Positions 36,569 to 47,331 of a stretch of 64,000 nt of DNA are shown here, piece after piece. Numbering within the stretch: the stretch's first letter is position 1; each line of letters starts with the position of its first letter. The notes beneath the pieces are model-generated. The model saw nothing but the letters and a program-made list of their open reading frames with translations. It did no database searches and was not told the origin of the DNA. The DNA is taken from positions 1 to 64,000 of the forward strand of contig JAHHIE010000037.1 in NCBI GenBank assembly GCA_019358945.1, written 5' to 3'. The position numbers were made by a program, and so were the translations under genes. This stretch comes from Stenomitos rutilans HA7619-LM2. Lineage in GTDB: Bacteria; Cyanobacteriota; Cyanobacteriia; Leptolyngbyales; Leptolyngbyaceae.

Positions 36569-37807
36569 ATGAAAGTTAGTTTGCAGTCTGTTCTCAATGA
36601 TGCGAATGTCGATGCAGCTCAAGCGAGCAGTCAGCGCCAGCTTTCGGTATCGATCGCGGCGCTCCAAGCGTCTATGAGCCGCAGTGCCGCACTGAATTTG
36701 TGCCTGATCCTGGATCACAGTGGCTCGATGGGTGGACGGGCGCTCGATACCGTCAAACAGGCGGCCCTTCGCATTGTGGATCGGCTTTCACCGGGCGATC
36801 GCATTACGCTGGTAGCGTTTGACCATAAGGCTAAGGTGCTGGTGCCCAATCAGGTCATTGACAACCCTGCCAGTGTGAAGCTGCAAATTAATCAACTAAA
36901 GGCGGCAGGCGGTACGGCAATCGATGAAGGGTTGCGGCTCGGCATTGAGGAATTGGCAAAGGGCAAGAAAGATACCGTTTCTCAGGCATTCTTACTGACA
37001 GATGGTGAGAATGAGCATGGTGATAACGATCGCTGCTTGAAATTGGCAAAACTTGCAACGGATTACAATCTCACGCTGAACACGCTGGGCTTTAGCGACG
37101 GCTGGAATCAGGATGTGCTGGAGAAAATTGCCGATGCAGGGGGTGGCACGCTGTCGTTTATTCAGTATCCAGAGCAAGCGGTGGCTGAGTTCGATCGCCT
37201 GTTCAGCCGTATTCAATCTGTCGGGTTGACTAACGCCCATTTGCTGCTGACCTTAGCGCCTAGTGTGCGTCTGGCAGAAATGAAACCGATCGCGCAAGTA
37301 GCACCTGACACCATTGAATTGCCCGTGCAGCAGGAAGGGGGGCACTATCTTGTGCGGTTGGGCGATCTGATGGTGGATGTACCCAGAGTCGTGCTGGCAA
37401 ATCTGTACATCGGCACACTATCCGCCGGGGAGCAGGCGATCGCTCAGGTGCTGGTGCGCTACGACGACCCGGTCTCTAGTAAAGAAGGCTTGTTATCAGA
37501 GAAAATTGCGGTGACTGCGAATGTGATCACGCCCTACCAGCCTGCGATCAACGCAGACGTACAGCAACATATTCTGGCACTGGCAAAGTATCGCCAAACG
37601 CAGATCGCTGAAACCAAGCTCCAGCAGGGCGATCGCACGGGTGCGGCAACGATGCTACAAACCGCTGCCAAAACTGCCTTGCAAATGGGTGATCAGGGGG
37701 CGGCCACCGTATTGCAAGCCAATGCTACAAAACTTCAGGCAGGCGAAGAGTTATCGGAGGGCGATCGCAAGAAAACGCGTATTGTGTCTAAAACAACTTT
37801 GCAATAG
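36569..37807 (+). CDS. von Willebrand factor A domain protein
   Basis: 412 residues. The VWA domain covers about 42-230. The metal-ion-dependent adhesion site is complete: DHSGSM at 49-54, a Thr in KAAGGTAIDEGLRLG, and TDGENEHGD. The rest is beta-rich, then helical with Gln/Ala repeats (ILALAKYRQTQIAETKLQQG). No signal peptide or membrane segment is present, so it is cytoplasmic. Such stand-alone VWA proteins are widespread in cyanobacteria with unknown partners. The ATG at 36569 has AGGAGC upstream; the frame opens earlier at 36548. Confidence 0.85.
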   Translation: MKVSLQSVLNDANVDAAQASSQRQLSVSIAALQASMSRSAALNLCLILDHSGSMGGRALDTVKQAALRIVDRLSPGDRITLVAFDHKAKVLVPNQVIDNPASVKLQINQLKAAGGTAIDEGLRLGIEELAKGKKDTVSQAFLLTDGENEHGDNDRCLKLAKLATDYNLTLNTLGFSDGWNQDVLEKIADAGGGTLSFIQYPEQAVAEFDRLFSRIQSVGLTNAHLLLTLAPSVRLAEMKPIAQVAPDTIELPVQQEGGHYLVRLGDLMVDVPRVVLANLYIGTLSAGEQAIAQVLVRYDDPVSSKEGLLSEKIAVTANVITPYQPAINADVQQHILALAKYRQTQIAETKLQQGDRTGAATMLQTAAKTALQMGDQGAATVLQANATKLQAGEELSEGDRKKTRIVSKTTLQ

Positions 37808-37823
37808 GCAAACAACTGCATAC

Positions 37824-38036
37824 TTAACCCCGCTTTTTCACTTTCCAGGTGCCACCATAGACGTAGAGAGGATTATCTTGACTGATTTTGACCCAACATT
37901 CTGGACAGGCGAAAATCCACTCTCCTGATGCATCGCATCGCACGCGGTAGAGCATGGGGGCTGTTTGCTGGCAGAGAGAACAAGGTTTTTGGCGCGATCG
38001 TGGCATAGGACGGTTTACTAAGTTGCCAGCATTCAT
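37824..38036 (-). CDS. Small zinc-binding protein (CxxC...CxxC)
   Basis: 70 residues, or 60 if translation starts at Met11 (38006). KPCSLCQQ and FACPECW form a paired-Cys zinc site, and the end NPLYVYGGTWK is a distinctive motif I recall from small bacterial proteins. Its ATG overlaps the stop of the PIN/TRAM gene by one base, so the two are probably translated together. A 14-base direct repeat (38019-38032, 38037-38050) produced the overlap. Confidence 0.7.
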   Translation of the reverse strand: MNAGNLVNRPMPRSRQKPCSLCQQTAPMLYRVRCDASGEWIFACPECWVKISQDNPLYVYGGTWKVKKRG

Positions 38037-39118
38037 TAAGTTGCCAGCATGGATGTCTTGGGTCGGGCAAAGATCATGCGTCCGGCTGAGGTTTGCAGAG
38101 CGCTGGTGACAATTACCTGCAACTCACCGCCTACGTGACTACGCCCTTCTTCTACAACCACCATTGTGCCGTCATCTAGATAACCCACTCCTTGAGTTGG
38201 CTCTTTGCCTTCTTTCAAGATTTTCAAATCCAGGCTGTCGCCAGGAAGGTAGGACGGACGAACGGCTTGCGTCAGATCGTTGACGTTCAAGACAGGCACG
38301 CGCTGTACGGTAGCAACTTTGTTCAAGTTGTAGTCATTGGTCAGCAGGGTGCCGTTGATTTCCTGCACCAGACGGACAAGCTTGGCATCGACGGTCGGCA
38401 CGTCGTCATAGTCAGCGGAGTGGATGATGATGCGATCGGGGTAAGCTGCCTTCATGCGGTTGAGAATGTCCAATCCGCGCCGACCCCGTACTCGTTTGAT
38501 ATCGTTTGATGCATCAGCAACCTGCTGTAACTCTGCCAGCACAAACTGAGGGACAAGAATTTGTCCCTCCAAGAAGCCTGTGCCGAGAAGTTCTTCAATG
38601 CGTCCATCGATAATGCAGCTTGTATCAAGTACTTTCGTCGATGCGGGTTTTAACGTGCCCTCCGCTAGCAGCGTCGTTTCGACTGTATTGGGATTGATCA
38701 GTCTAAGCAGGGTTCTACCATGCGTATCAGCCAGCGTGATCCCCGAAAAGGAGAAGAGAATACTACCGAGTACGGCAGTCAGCGGCTTTAAGAAGGAAAA
38801 CTCAGGCGGAATGGGAAGCAGAAAAATTGGGGCTAGCATCAGGTTTGCCACGAGCAACCCAATCACTAGACCAACAGCACGGCTCAACAGTACATCGGCT
38901 GGCAACGCACGAAAGCGCCGCTCAAAGCGGCGATAGGCTGTTTGCACAATGAGGCCAACTGCCAGACCAATTAAGGCTCCAAAGCCCGCAGTGACCCACT
39001 GCAGCCCATTTTCATTGCTGACTTGTTGCAGCACGCTAATGGGCAGTTCTTGGATACCGTTAAACCCGATCCCTGCCCCTGCTAGGATAAATGAAAGAAT
39101 AATAATGGCGTCAAGCAT
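38036..39118 (-). CDS. PIN/TRAM-domain membrane protein (YacL-like)
   Basis: 360 residues. Four hydrophobic segments lie in residues 1-150 (IIILSFILAGAGIGF, GFGALIGLAVGLIV, VGLVIGLLVANLML and LTAVLGSILFSFSGI). The PIN domain starts near 163, KVLDTSCIIDGRIEEL, with acidic metal ligands D in LDTS, E in AELQQ, and D in LLTNDYNLNKVA. TRAM-like strands close the protein (GVGYLDDGTMVVVEEG). It should be a membrane-tethered RNA-binding or RNA-cleaving protein. Its cellular role in cyanobacteria is not known. Confidence 0.9.
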   Translation of the reverse strand: MLDAIIILSFILAGAGIGFNGIQELPISVLQQVSNENGLQWVTAGFGALIGLAVGLIVQTAYRRFERRFRALPADVLLSRAVGLVIGLLVANLMLAPIFLLPIPPEFSFLKPLTAVLGSILFSFSGITLADTHGRTLLRLINPNTVETTLLAEGTLKPASTKVLDTSCIIDGRIEELLGTGFLEGQILVPQFVLAELQQVADASNDIKRVRGRRGLDILNRMKAAYPDRIIIHSADYDDVPTVDAKLVRLVQEINGTLLTNDYNLNKVATVQRVPVLNVNDLTQAVRPSYLPGDSLDLKILKEGKEPTQGVGYLDDGTMVVVEEGRSHVGGELQVIVTSALQTSAGRMIFARPKTSMLAT

Positions 39119-39286
39119 AAGCTCAGGTTGGTTGGGGAACTGATTCCAAACATAGCGTAAGGAATCTACCGATCTGGATGTCGAGCCAGCGAGAGATTTG
39201 GACTACAAGTACGATAAAAGGAATGCAACGATTCCGCTGGCATAGCAGTCAGGCAGCATGATTCCATTATACTCCCCGTACTTGTA

Positions 39287-40672
39287 ATGCTTTTGTCTAG
39301 GGCAAATTCTGAGGAAACACTTAACCTGGTTGATCGCTCCGGCGCTGATTGCCCGACAGCCGCATACCTCCACATTCCCTTCTGTCGTCGTCGCTGCTTC
39401 TACTGCGATTTTGCGGTTTCAGTGGTGGGTGATAAGCTTCCAATCGCCCGTAATGATGGGGTTTCAGAGCCACTAACAGGCAGCAATTCTGGGACGATCG
39501 CCCACTACATCGAAAGGCTTTGCCAGGAAATCCGCGCCACTACAACCTTTGGCAAACCGCTTCAAACTGTTTTTTTAGGGGGTGGCACGCCTTCCTTATT
39601 GGCTGTTGAACAACTCAAACGGATTCTTATCACATTAGAGCAGCAGTTTGGTATTGCGACTGAGGCTGAGATAGCGATGGAAATTGATCCCGGTACATTT
39701 GATCTAGTGCAAGTAAAGGGCTATCGATCGGCTGGGATTAACCGGGTCAGCCTTGGCGTACAGGCATTTCAGCCGGAATTATTGCAAGCCTGTGGTCGAT
39801 CGCACACCGTCGCAGATATACACCAGTCTGTCGAGTGGGTGCAGCAAGCTGGCTTCGAGAACTTCAGCCTGGACTTAATCTCTGGCTTGCCCCATCAGAC
39901 GCTAGAGGATTGGCAAGCATCGTTGGAGATGGCGATCGCCCTTAAGCCAACCCATCTTTCTTGCTACGACCTAACCATTGAACCTGTTACAGCCTTTGGA
40001 CGGCAATACAAACCGGGAGCACAGCCACTTCCCTCTGACGAAACCACCGCTGAAATGTACCGCATGGCTCAACGGCTACTCACTACCGCAGGCTATGACC
40101 ATTATGAGATTTCCAATTACGCCAAACCGGGGTATCAGTGCCGCCATAACCGCGTGTATTGGGAGAACCGATCGTTCTACGGCTTTGGCATGGGCGCGAC
40201 GAGCTACCTGGAGCATAACCGCTTTTCGCGTCCTCGAAAGACACGAGAGTATTATGCGTGGGTGGAGGGAAGGCAGGAGGCAGAGGGCAGGGGGCAGAGG
40301 GCAGGGGAAGCAGGGGAGGCACGGGAAGTGCGGGAAGCAGGGGAAGCAACTCCAACCTCTCGACACCCCATACCTTACCCCCCACACCCTACACCCGATA
40401 TTCTCGACACGCTGATGCTTGGTTTGCGATTAGCAGAAGGTTTGAGTATTGCAGCCCTCATTGAGCAATTTGGGTATTCGCTGTGGGAACGCGTTTGGAT
40501 GTGTTTACAGCCGTTCTGTGCTAATGGTTGGGTGATGTCTGAGCCAGCCGATCGACCTAACGGATCTTCCACTGACATACCCATTTCTGGGCGCTTGCGA
40601 TTAACTGATCCCGAAGGCTTTTTGTTCTCGAACGTGATTTTGATTGCACTCTTTGAAGCATTGGATCTTTGA
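39287..40672 (+). CDS. hemW: HemW-like radical-SAM protein with repeat insertion
   Basis: 461 residues, longer than the usual 380-410. The radical-SAM cluster motif is CRRRCFYCDF (CxxxCxxC) near 33-42. FLGGGTPSLL, GINRVSLGVQAF and HLSCYDLTIEP are HemN/HemW family motifs. HemW inserts heme into target proteins rather than oxidising coproporphyrinogen. Residues about 327-368 are a low-complexity insertion coded by AGGCAGGGG-type repeats between REYYAWV and LDTLMLGLRLAEG. The core is otherwise continuous, so the protein may still fold. The start is ATG 39287. Confidence 0.9.
   Translation: MLLSRANSEETLNLVDRSGADCPTAAYLHIPFCRRRCFYCDFAVSVVGDKLPIARNDGVSEPLTGSNSGTIAHYIERLCQEIRATTTFGKPLQTVFLGGGTPSLLAVEQLKRILITLEQQFGIATEAEIAMEIDPGTFDLVQVKGYRSAGINRVSLGVQAFQPELLQACGRSHTVADIHQSVEWVQQAGFENFSLDLISGLPHQTLEDWQASLEMAIALKPTHLSCYDLTIEPVTAFGRQYKPGAQPLPSDETTAEMYRMAQRLLTTAGYDHYEISNYAKPGYQCRHNRVYWENRSFYGFGMGATSYLEHNRFSRPRKTREYYAWVEGRQEAEGRGQRAGEAGEAREVREAGEATPTSRHPIPYPPHPTPDILDTLMLGLRLAEGLSIAALIEQFGYSLWERVWMCLQPFCANGWVMSEPADRPNGSSTDIPISGRLRLTDPEGFLFSNVILIALFEALDL
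40266..40390. repeat. Low-complexity repeat inserted in hemW
   Basis: Purine-rich GGCAGGAGGCAGAGGGCAGG and GGGAAGCAGGGGAAGC tracts of the intergenic type lie inside hemW without breaking the frame. They translate to a Gly/Glu/Ala/Arg stretch absent from the HemW family. Confidence 0.65.
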
Positions 40673-40709
40673 AACATTGGATATTTGAGGCACTTAAAAT
40701 AGGTGCTTC

Positions 40710-41162
40710 CTAAAACAAGTCAATAACATCATTGGACGGTGGATGCCAGCCGCCTTGAATCCAAAGACGACGAGCTTTAACAATTGCCCCCTCATTATGC
40801 TCTTGATCATTCAAATCTAAGCGATCGCGCGTTGCACGCCCAACTGCAGTCTTGCCTCGAATCAATAGACCACCCTTTTCCCAAATAAGATGCTCATTCC
40901 ATTGATGTAGTCGTGGGTTAAATAACTGAGTAGAAACTTGAGATTCTGGATCAAGCCCTTCTGTGAAGTTGTAACGGTAGCTATTACACCGCTGACAAGC
41001 CAAAGCTAGATTTTCAAATGTATCTGCTCCTCCACGCGATCGCGGTTGGATGTGATCAATTTCAAACCGCGCTGCACTGGATTCTTCAGAGGAGTGACAG
41101 TATTCACACAGGTATTTAGCTCGCGCTCGAACCTGTTGCCGAATCTCTTTTGAAATCGCCAT
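40710..41162 (-). CDS. HNH endonuclease
   Basis: 150 residues. The HNH/ββα-metal motif is complete: CEYC at 19-22, FEIDHIQPRSRGGADTFENL (catalytic His37, structural Asn51) and CQRCNSYR at 56-63 as second zinc pair. It should cut double-stranded DNA. The first ATG lies 2 bases after the stop of the preceding 80-residue gene, so the pair is an operon. It carries no DNA-recognition domain. Homing, restriction or toxin roles are all possible. Confidence 0.87.
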   Translation of the reverse strand: MAISKEIRQQVRARAKYLCEYCHSSEESSAARFEIDHIQPRSRGGADTFENLALACQRCNSYRYNFTEGLDPESQVSTQLFNPRLHQWNEHLIWEKGGLLIRGKTAVGRATRDRLDLNDQEHNEGAIVKARRLWIQGGWHPPSNDVIDLF

Positions 41163-41164
41163 GT

Positions 41165-41407
41165 CTACGTAGACTCAGCAATAACTTTTGCATTGAGCAG
41201 GGTGAAAATGCGATCGAGTTCTAAAATCCCTGTAAGCTCTACTGCTTCATCGGGTGTCAACTGTAGCTCTCGCTGTTTCTCATTCAGGTTCTCCAGTCGC
41301 TCTTGCAGATCCTCACTAAACTTAAATAAGAATAATCCTCGAACTGGCTTGATTTGAATGCCAGCATCAATGAAAAAAGAAGGTTGAATCATCAGTTGTG
41401 CATTCAT
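41165..41407 (-). CDS. Unrecognised 80-residue protein coupled to the HNH gene
   Basis: Starts MNAQLMIQPSFFIDAGIQIK. The second half is helical and acidic (SEDLQERLENLNEKQRELQ), the end VIAEST. I recognise no family. Two bases separate its stop from the HNH start, and no other gene lies within 270 bases upstream. Small size and tight coupling make an inhibitor or accessory factor of the nuclease possible, but this is inference from order only. Confidence 0.65.
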   Translation of the reverse strand: MNAQLMIQPSFFIDAGIQIKPVRGLFLFKFSEDLQERLENLNEKQRELQLTPDEAVELTGILELDRIFTLLNAKVIAEST

Positions 41408-41681
41408 AATTCACCTTAGAAACTATGTTATTCCACTCGATTTTGAGTACAGAATTCAAGAAGGTCGCCTCCAAAAAATAGGTAAGAGAAGATTTAAGGT
41501 ATTTATATACTTACCTTACCAAGACTTGCTCTCACCCTTTCTCTTACTATGCCGAACGCTTTAAGCCTGCTCCCAGAACGGGAGAGGGACTTTAATTTGT
41601 TCTCCTTCTCCTCAAGAAGGGGCAGTCGTTTGGTAGGCATCTCCAATTACCTTTCACCTTCGATCTGACCAACCATATCGA

Positions 41682-42293
41682 CTAATCATTCTGTAATAGA
41701 ACATTGACTAATTCTGAACTAATCGTTGTAGCGCTATATCTTTGTATAATTGTCAACAATTGGTGTGAATCTTCGTTGATGAAACCGTCTTCATCGAGAT
41801 ATAAAGCACCTAACCTATAAGATTCTTCCAGCGTCTGCATCAGGGTGGCACAACTTTGAAACGCAAGATGGCCGTATGCAGATTCGCGATCAAATAAGGC
41901 AATTGGAGTTTGTAAAATATTTGCCTCTTGAGGAACTAGGACTGTGATGTAATCACCTCCATCGTCTGAGATTGGAAATAAACGAGAACCATCTTGAAGA
42001 ACGAAATAAACATTTTCCTTGTCAGAATTCATCTGCTCATAAGTTGCTACCATCTGCTCAAGTGGCGAGAAATGAAACACTAAGAGAGCATTCATACGAT
42101 TGCTTTCTTCGTAGGTACCATTACGCCATTTATAGAGTTCATACACCTCGGTTGGAAATGGAATGTCAAGCCTTTCGCTCAGTTCTTGAATTCTATGCTG
42201 AGGTAACCCTGGTAGAAACGACTCAGCACATTGAGGAGTATGTTCCTGCATCCACGCCATGATTCGAGTCAAAGTTTCAGTAAGTAAAGACAT
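41682..42293 (-). CDS. SMI1/KNR4-family protein
   Basis: 203 residues. Residues about 30-150 hold the SMI1/KNR4 (SUKH) pattern: LPQHRIQELSERLDIPFPTE, then ELYKWRNGT (the conserved Y.WRNG) and FPISDDGGDYITVLV. Proteins with this domain act as immunity factors to bacterial toxins in many genomes and are also found in regulatory roles. It lies 275 bases upstream of the small gene/HNH pair on the same strand. The terminal 50 residues are not recognised. Confidence 0.8.
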   Translation of the reverse strand: MSLLTETLTRIMAWMQEHTPQCAESFLPGLPQHRIQELSERLDIPFPTEVYELYKWRNGTYEESNRMNALLVFHFSPLEQMVATYEQMNSDKENVYFVLQDGSRLFPISDDGGDYITVLVPQEANILQTPIALFDRESAYGHLAFQSCATLMQTLEESYRLGALYLDEDGFINEDSHQLLTIIQRYSATTISSELVNVLLQND

Positions 42294-42400
42294 CTTCTGA
42301 TTCTCAACCCAGTTAGAAGGTAGGCAACTGAATCACAGCAAAAGAGTGAAGGCTAACTCCCGTTTAGACTGAGTTGGCTTTGCCTAAGTACCCATAATGG

Positions 42401-44305
42401 TCACACAGAAACGGTTGATGGCTGTTTGCTGAACAACTTCAAAATGCGATCGGCCATTTGGGGTGGGGTCAAGCCAAGGTCTGCTTTCGACTCGTCGGGT
42501 GTGGCGTGATCCACCAATTTGTCAGGGATGCCAATACGAGTGAGGGGGACGGCAATCTCTGCATCCAGAAGGGACTCGGCGATCGCAGACCCAAAGCCGC
42601 CCATCAGGCAACCTTCTTCCAGCGTCACTACTCGACCAATTTTTTGTGCCAGCGGTAGGATAAGTTCTGTATCCAATGGTTTGGCAAAGCGAGCGTTGAT
42701 GACGGTGGCTTCAATGCCGTGTTCGCTAAGCATTTCCGCTACCTGCATTGAGGGGTACACCATTGAACCGTAGCCCACGAGGAGGACATCATCCCCGTTG
42801 CGGAGAATTTCGCCTTTGCCGATCGGAAGTGGTTCCCAACCTTCTTCCATCAGCGGCGCGCCATAGCCGTTGCCGCGTGGATAGCGCATGGCGATCGGCC
42901 CAGTGTACTCAATGCCCGTGACAAGCATGCGCTGAAGTTCGGCTTCGTCTTTGGGAGCCATCAGCACCATATTGGGGATGCAACGGAGGTAGGCAATGTC
43001 GTACATGCCCTGATGGGTAGGGCCATCGGCACCTACAATGCCCGCGCGATCGAGACAGAAGAAAACAGGCAGATTTTGAATACAGACATCGTGAATAATC
43101 TGATCAAAGGCTCGTTGCAGGAAGGTGGAATAGATAGTGGCAACAGGTCGCATCCCTTCGCACGCGAGTCCGGCGGCTAGCGTCACGGCATGTTGTTCGG
43201 CAATCCCCACGTCGATGTACTGGTCGGGCAATCGCTTCTGTAGAATGTCTAACCCTGTGCCTGTTGCCATTGCGGCGGTGATGCCGATGACCCGGCGATC
43301 GTTCTCTGCAATTTTCGTCAGCGTGTCACCAAAGACTTTGGAGTAACCGGGAGGTTTGGGTTTGCTGGAGGGCGCTGCCTTCCCGGTTGCCAGGTTAAAG
43401 GGCGACTGGGCATGGTAGCCAACCTGATCTTTTTCAGCAATTTCGTAGCCTTTGCCTTTGGTAGTGACCACATGCACCAATACGGGCCCAGGATGCTTGT
43501 GTGCCTGCTGGAAAGTGGTGATCAACTCTTGCAGGTTATGACCGTCGATTGGCCCCACATAGGTAAAGCCCAATTCTTCAAACACGGCTCCCACCTTGGG
43601 TACGGCTAGCCGCTTCATGCCTTCTTTGACGCGCTCAATTTCGGGCGCAAGAGAATCACCCACAAACGGCAGATGCTTGAACTGCTCTTCCAGGTTTTCG
43701 GACAGAAACTGCACCGGGGGACTGAGCCGCATTTTATTGAGGTAGCGAGGAATGGCACCCACATTGGGTGAAATGGACATTTCGTTATCGTTCAGCACCA
43801 CCAGTAGGTTTGTTTTCGGTAAATGTCCAGCATGATTAATTGCTTCGAGTGCCATGCCCCCTGTCAGCGCACCATCGCCAATCACAGCGACGACTTTGTA
43901 ATTCTCGCCCTGCATGTCGCGTGCGAGTGCCATTCCCAGCGCTGAAGAGATGCTGGTAGACGCATGCCCTGCCCCAAAATGGTCAAATTTGCTTTCACAG
44001 CGCTTCAGGTAGCCAGCAATACCCTCCTTCTGGCGCAGCGTATGAAAGCGTGCATAGCGTCCGGTAATGAGCTTATGGGGGTATGCTTGGTGCCCAACAT
44101 CCCAGGTGACTTTATCGCGATCGAGATCCAGCGTTTGGTAGAGTGCCAGGGTCAACTCTACAACACCCAAGCCAGGACCTAAGTGCCCACCACTGGCTGC
44201 GACGGTTTGTAGGTGTTTTTCACGAATTTGGCGAGCAATTTGTTGGAGCTGATAGATTGACAGACCATGCAACTGGTTCGGGTGGGTTAATTCGCTCAGA
44301 TGCAT
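42401..44305 (-). CDS. dxs: 1-deoxy-D-xylulose-5-phosphate synthase
   Basis: 634 residues, full length. It joins pyruvate and glyceraldehyde-3-phosphate, first step of the MEP isoprenoid path. The thiamine-diphosphate site is [18 protein letters not shown] with GDG at 143-145. The N-terminal [38 protein letters not shown], and the C-terminal transketolase part ([11 protein letters not shown]) are all present. Products feed chlorophyll, carotenoids and tocopherol, two of whose likely pathway enzymes are in this window. ATG at 44305. Confidence 0.96.
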   Translation of the reverse strand: MHLSELTHPNQLHGLSIYQLQQIARQIREKHLQTVAASGGHLGPGLGVVELTLALYQTLDLDRDKVTWDVGHQAYPHKLITGRYARFHTLRQKEGIAGYLKRCESKFDHFGAGHASTSISSALGMALARDMQGENYKVVAVIGDGALTGGMALEAINHAGHLPKTNLLVVLNDNEMSISPNVGAIPRYLNKMRLSPPVQFLSENLEEQFKHLPFVGDSLAPEIERVKEGMKRLAVPKVGAVFEELGFTYVGPIDGHNLQELITTFQQAHKHPGPVLVHVVTTKGKGYEIAEKDQVGYHAQSPFNLATGKAAPSSKPKPPGYSKVFGDTLTKIAENDRRVIGITAAMATGTGLDILQKRLPDQYIDVGIAEQHAVTLAAGLACEGMRPVATIYSTFLQRAFDQIIHDVCIQNLPVFFCLDRAGIVGADGPTHQGMYDIAYLRCIPNMVLMAPKDEAELQRMLVTGIEYTGPIAMRYPRGNGYGAPLMEEGWEPLPIGKGEILRNGDDVLLVGYGSMVYPSMQVAEMLSEHGIEATVINARFAKPLDTELILPLAQKIGRVVTLEEGCLMGGFGSAIAESLLDAEIAVPLTRIGIPDKLVDHATPDESKADLGLTPPQMADRILKLFSKQPSTVSV

Positions 44306-44462
44306 ACATGGGTATCCTTTGGACTGCTAAACGGGATTCGTATACCCTTATCACTGTAGTAGATTCGGGTTGGTGCAGTTGATGACAGATTTGTAACGTT
44401 TGCCGCGATCGAACCCATAAGTGTGACGAAAGTGGGGTTTAATCTGGCGCAAAAAGCTTGTT

Positions 44463-45200
44463 ATGATGCGAACGATCACCCTCCACGCTCTTGAAACTGT
44501 GAAAGCTCAAATCTGTCAGCCAAAATCTCAGTCTCGCATCACGTTGGTTAGTGGTTTTGCCAGTATCAGCGTTGTTAGTGGACTGCTTGCAGTCGTCTTG
44601 CCTATGCCCTCGGCGATCGCTGCTAACGATTACGAACGTTGCACCTCAGACTTACTCGGTGCCAAAATCGCCACTGAAGAAGCCGCCTCTGCATGTTCTA
44701 GAGCCTTTTTCCCTAAAGACTTATCGGCTTGCGTGAGTGAGCTGAGTGGTAACACCTTTGCGGCGGCTGATGCTTTGACAGCCTGCCGACAAGTACGTCG
44801 CCCTAGAGATTTATCAGAATGTGTCGTCGATATTCGCCGTGAGATTAGTGATAGCACTGCCGCTGAAGTGCTTGACAGTTGCCGTCGGAGCTTGTTGCCA
44901 GAGCGATATGCTAACTGCGTCATCGGGTTAAACAAAGCGGCTAAAGTCCCAGCGACCAAAGCGCTAGACTCTTGCATTGATGCCAGCTATTTCCCACGGG
45001 AGGTTGATCCGACGTTCCTACCGTTTACCCCCACAGGTGGCGTTAGCGGCTCATCCATACAGCCGGATGGAACGGTGCAATCGACACCATCTACAACGAC
45101 AAGCCCGACGATCGCACCTGAAACTCAAACTGCACCTAGCACCGCACCTGCATCGACAGCACCTGCCACACCGTCTCAGCCAATTCCCCAACGCTACTAG
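44463..45200 (+). CDS. Secreted Cys-repeat protein
   Basis: 245 residues. A signal segment covers about 30-57 (GFASISVVSGLLAVVLPMPS). Residues 60-180 contain four repeats of about 36 residues, each pairing two Cys in the pattern C...L......A...AC......P.DLS.CV. Examples are YERCTSDLLGAKIATEEA, FFPKDLSACVSELSG and RPRDLSECVVDI. A Pro/Thr/Ser-rich tail of about 55 residues closes the protein. Eight or more cysteines suggest disulfides in the periplasm. I recognise no named family. A strong hairpin follows at 45269. Confidence 0.72.
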   Translation: MMRTITLHALETVKAQICQPKSQSRITLVSGFASISVVSGLLAVVLPMPSAIAANDYERCTSDLLGAKIATEEAASACSRAFFPKDLSACVSELSGNTFAAADALTACRQVRRPRDLSECVVDIRREISDSTAAEVLDSCRRSLLPERYANCVIGLNKAAKVPATKALDSCIDASYFPREVDPTFLPFTPTGGVSGSSIQPDGTVQSTPSTTTSPTIAPETQTAPSTAPASTAPATPSQPIPQRY

Positions 45201-45268
45201 AAAAAGCCGTGAGGCCAAGGGAAACAAGCAGGGGAAACAAAAGCTTTCTAGACTCTCTTGACCCAATC

Positions 45269-45305
45269 AAAAAGCCAGCTACCCAATTTGGGTAGCTGGC
45301 TTTTT
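45269..45305. terminator. Bidirectional terminator between two genes
   Basis: AAAGCCAGCTACCC-AATTT-GGGTAGCTGGCTTT is a perfect 14-bp stem with A on the left and T on the right. It can end transcripts of the secreted Cys-repeat gene (plus) and of petH (minus). Confidence 0.85.
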
Positions 45306-45476
45306 GATGCCGTTCGTTGCGGTCGATCGACCAACCTTACGACTGTAAAAATGCCGTCTGACTGGCAACCTGTTAAAAAAGATGAAATGAGGGGCTAAAA
45401 GCGAATGGGGCGACGCGCTGGCGAGAATGATCACCCACTCACTCATTGATCCCCTCAACTCAAAGTTGACACTCCA

Positions 45477-47331
<1,855 letters not shown>

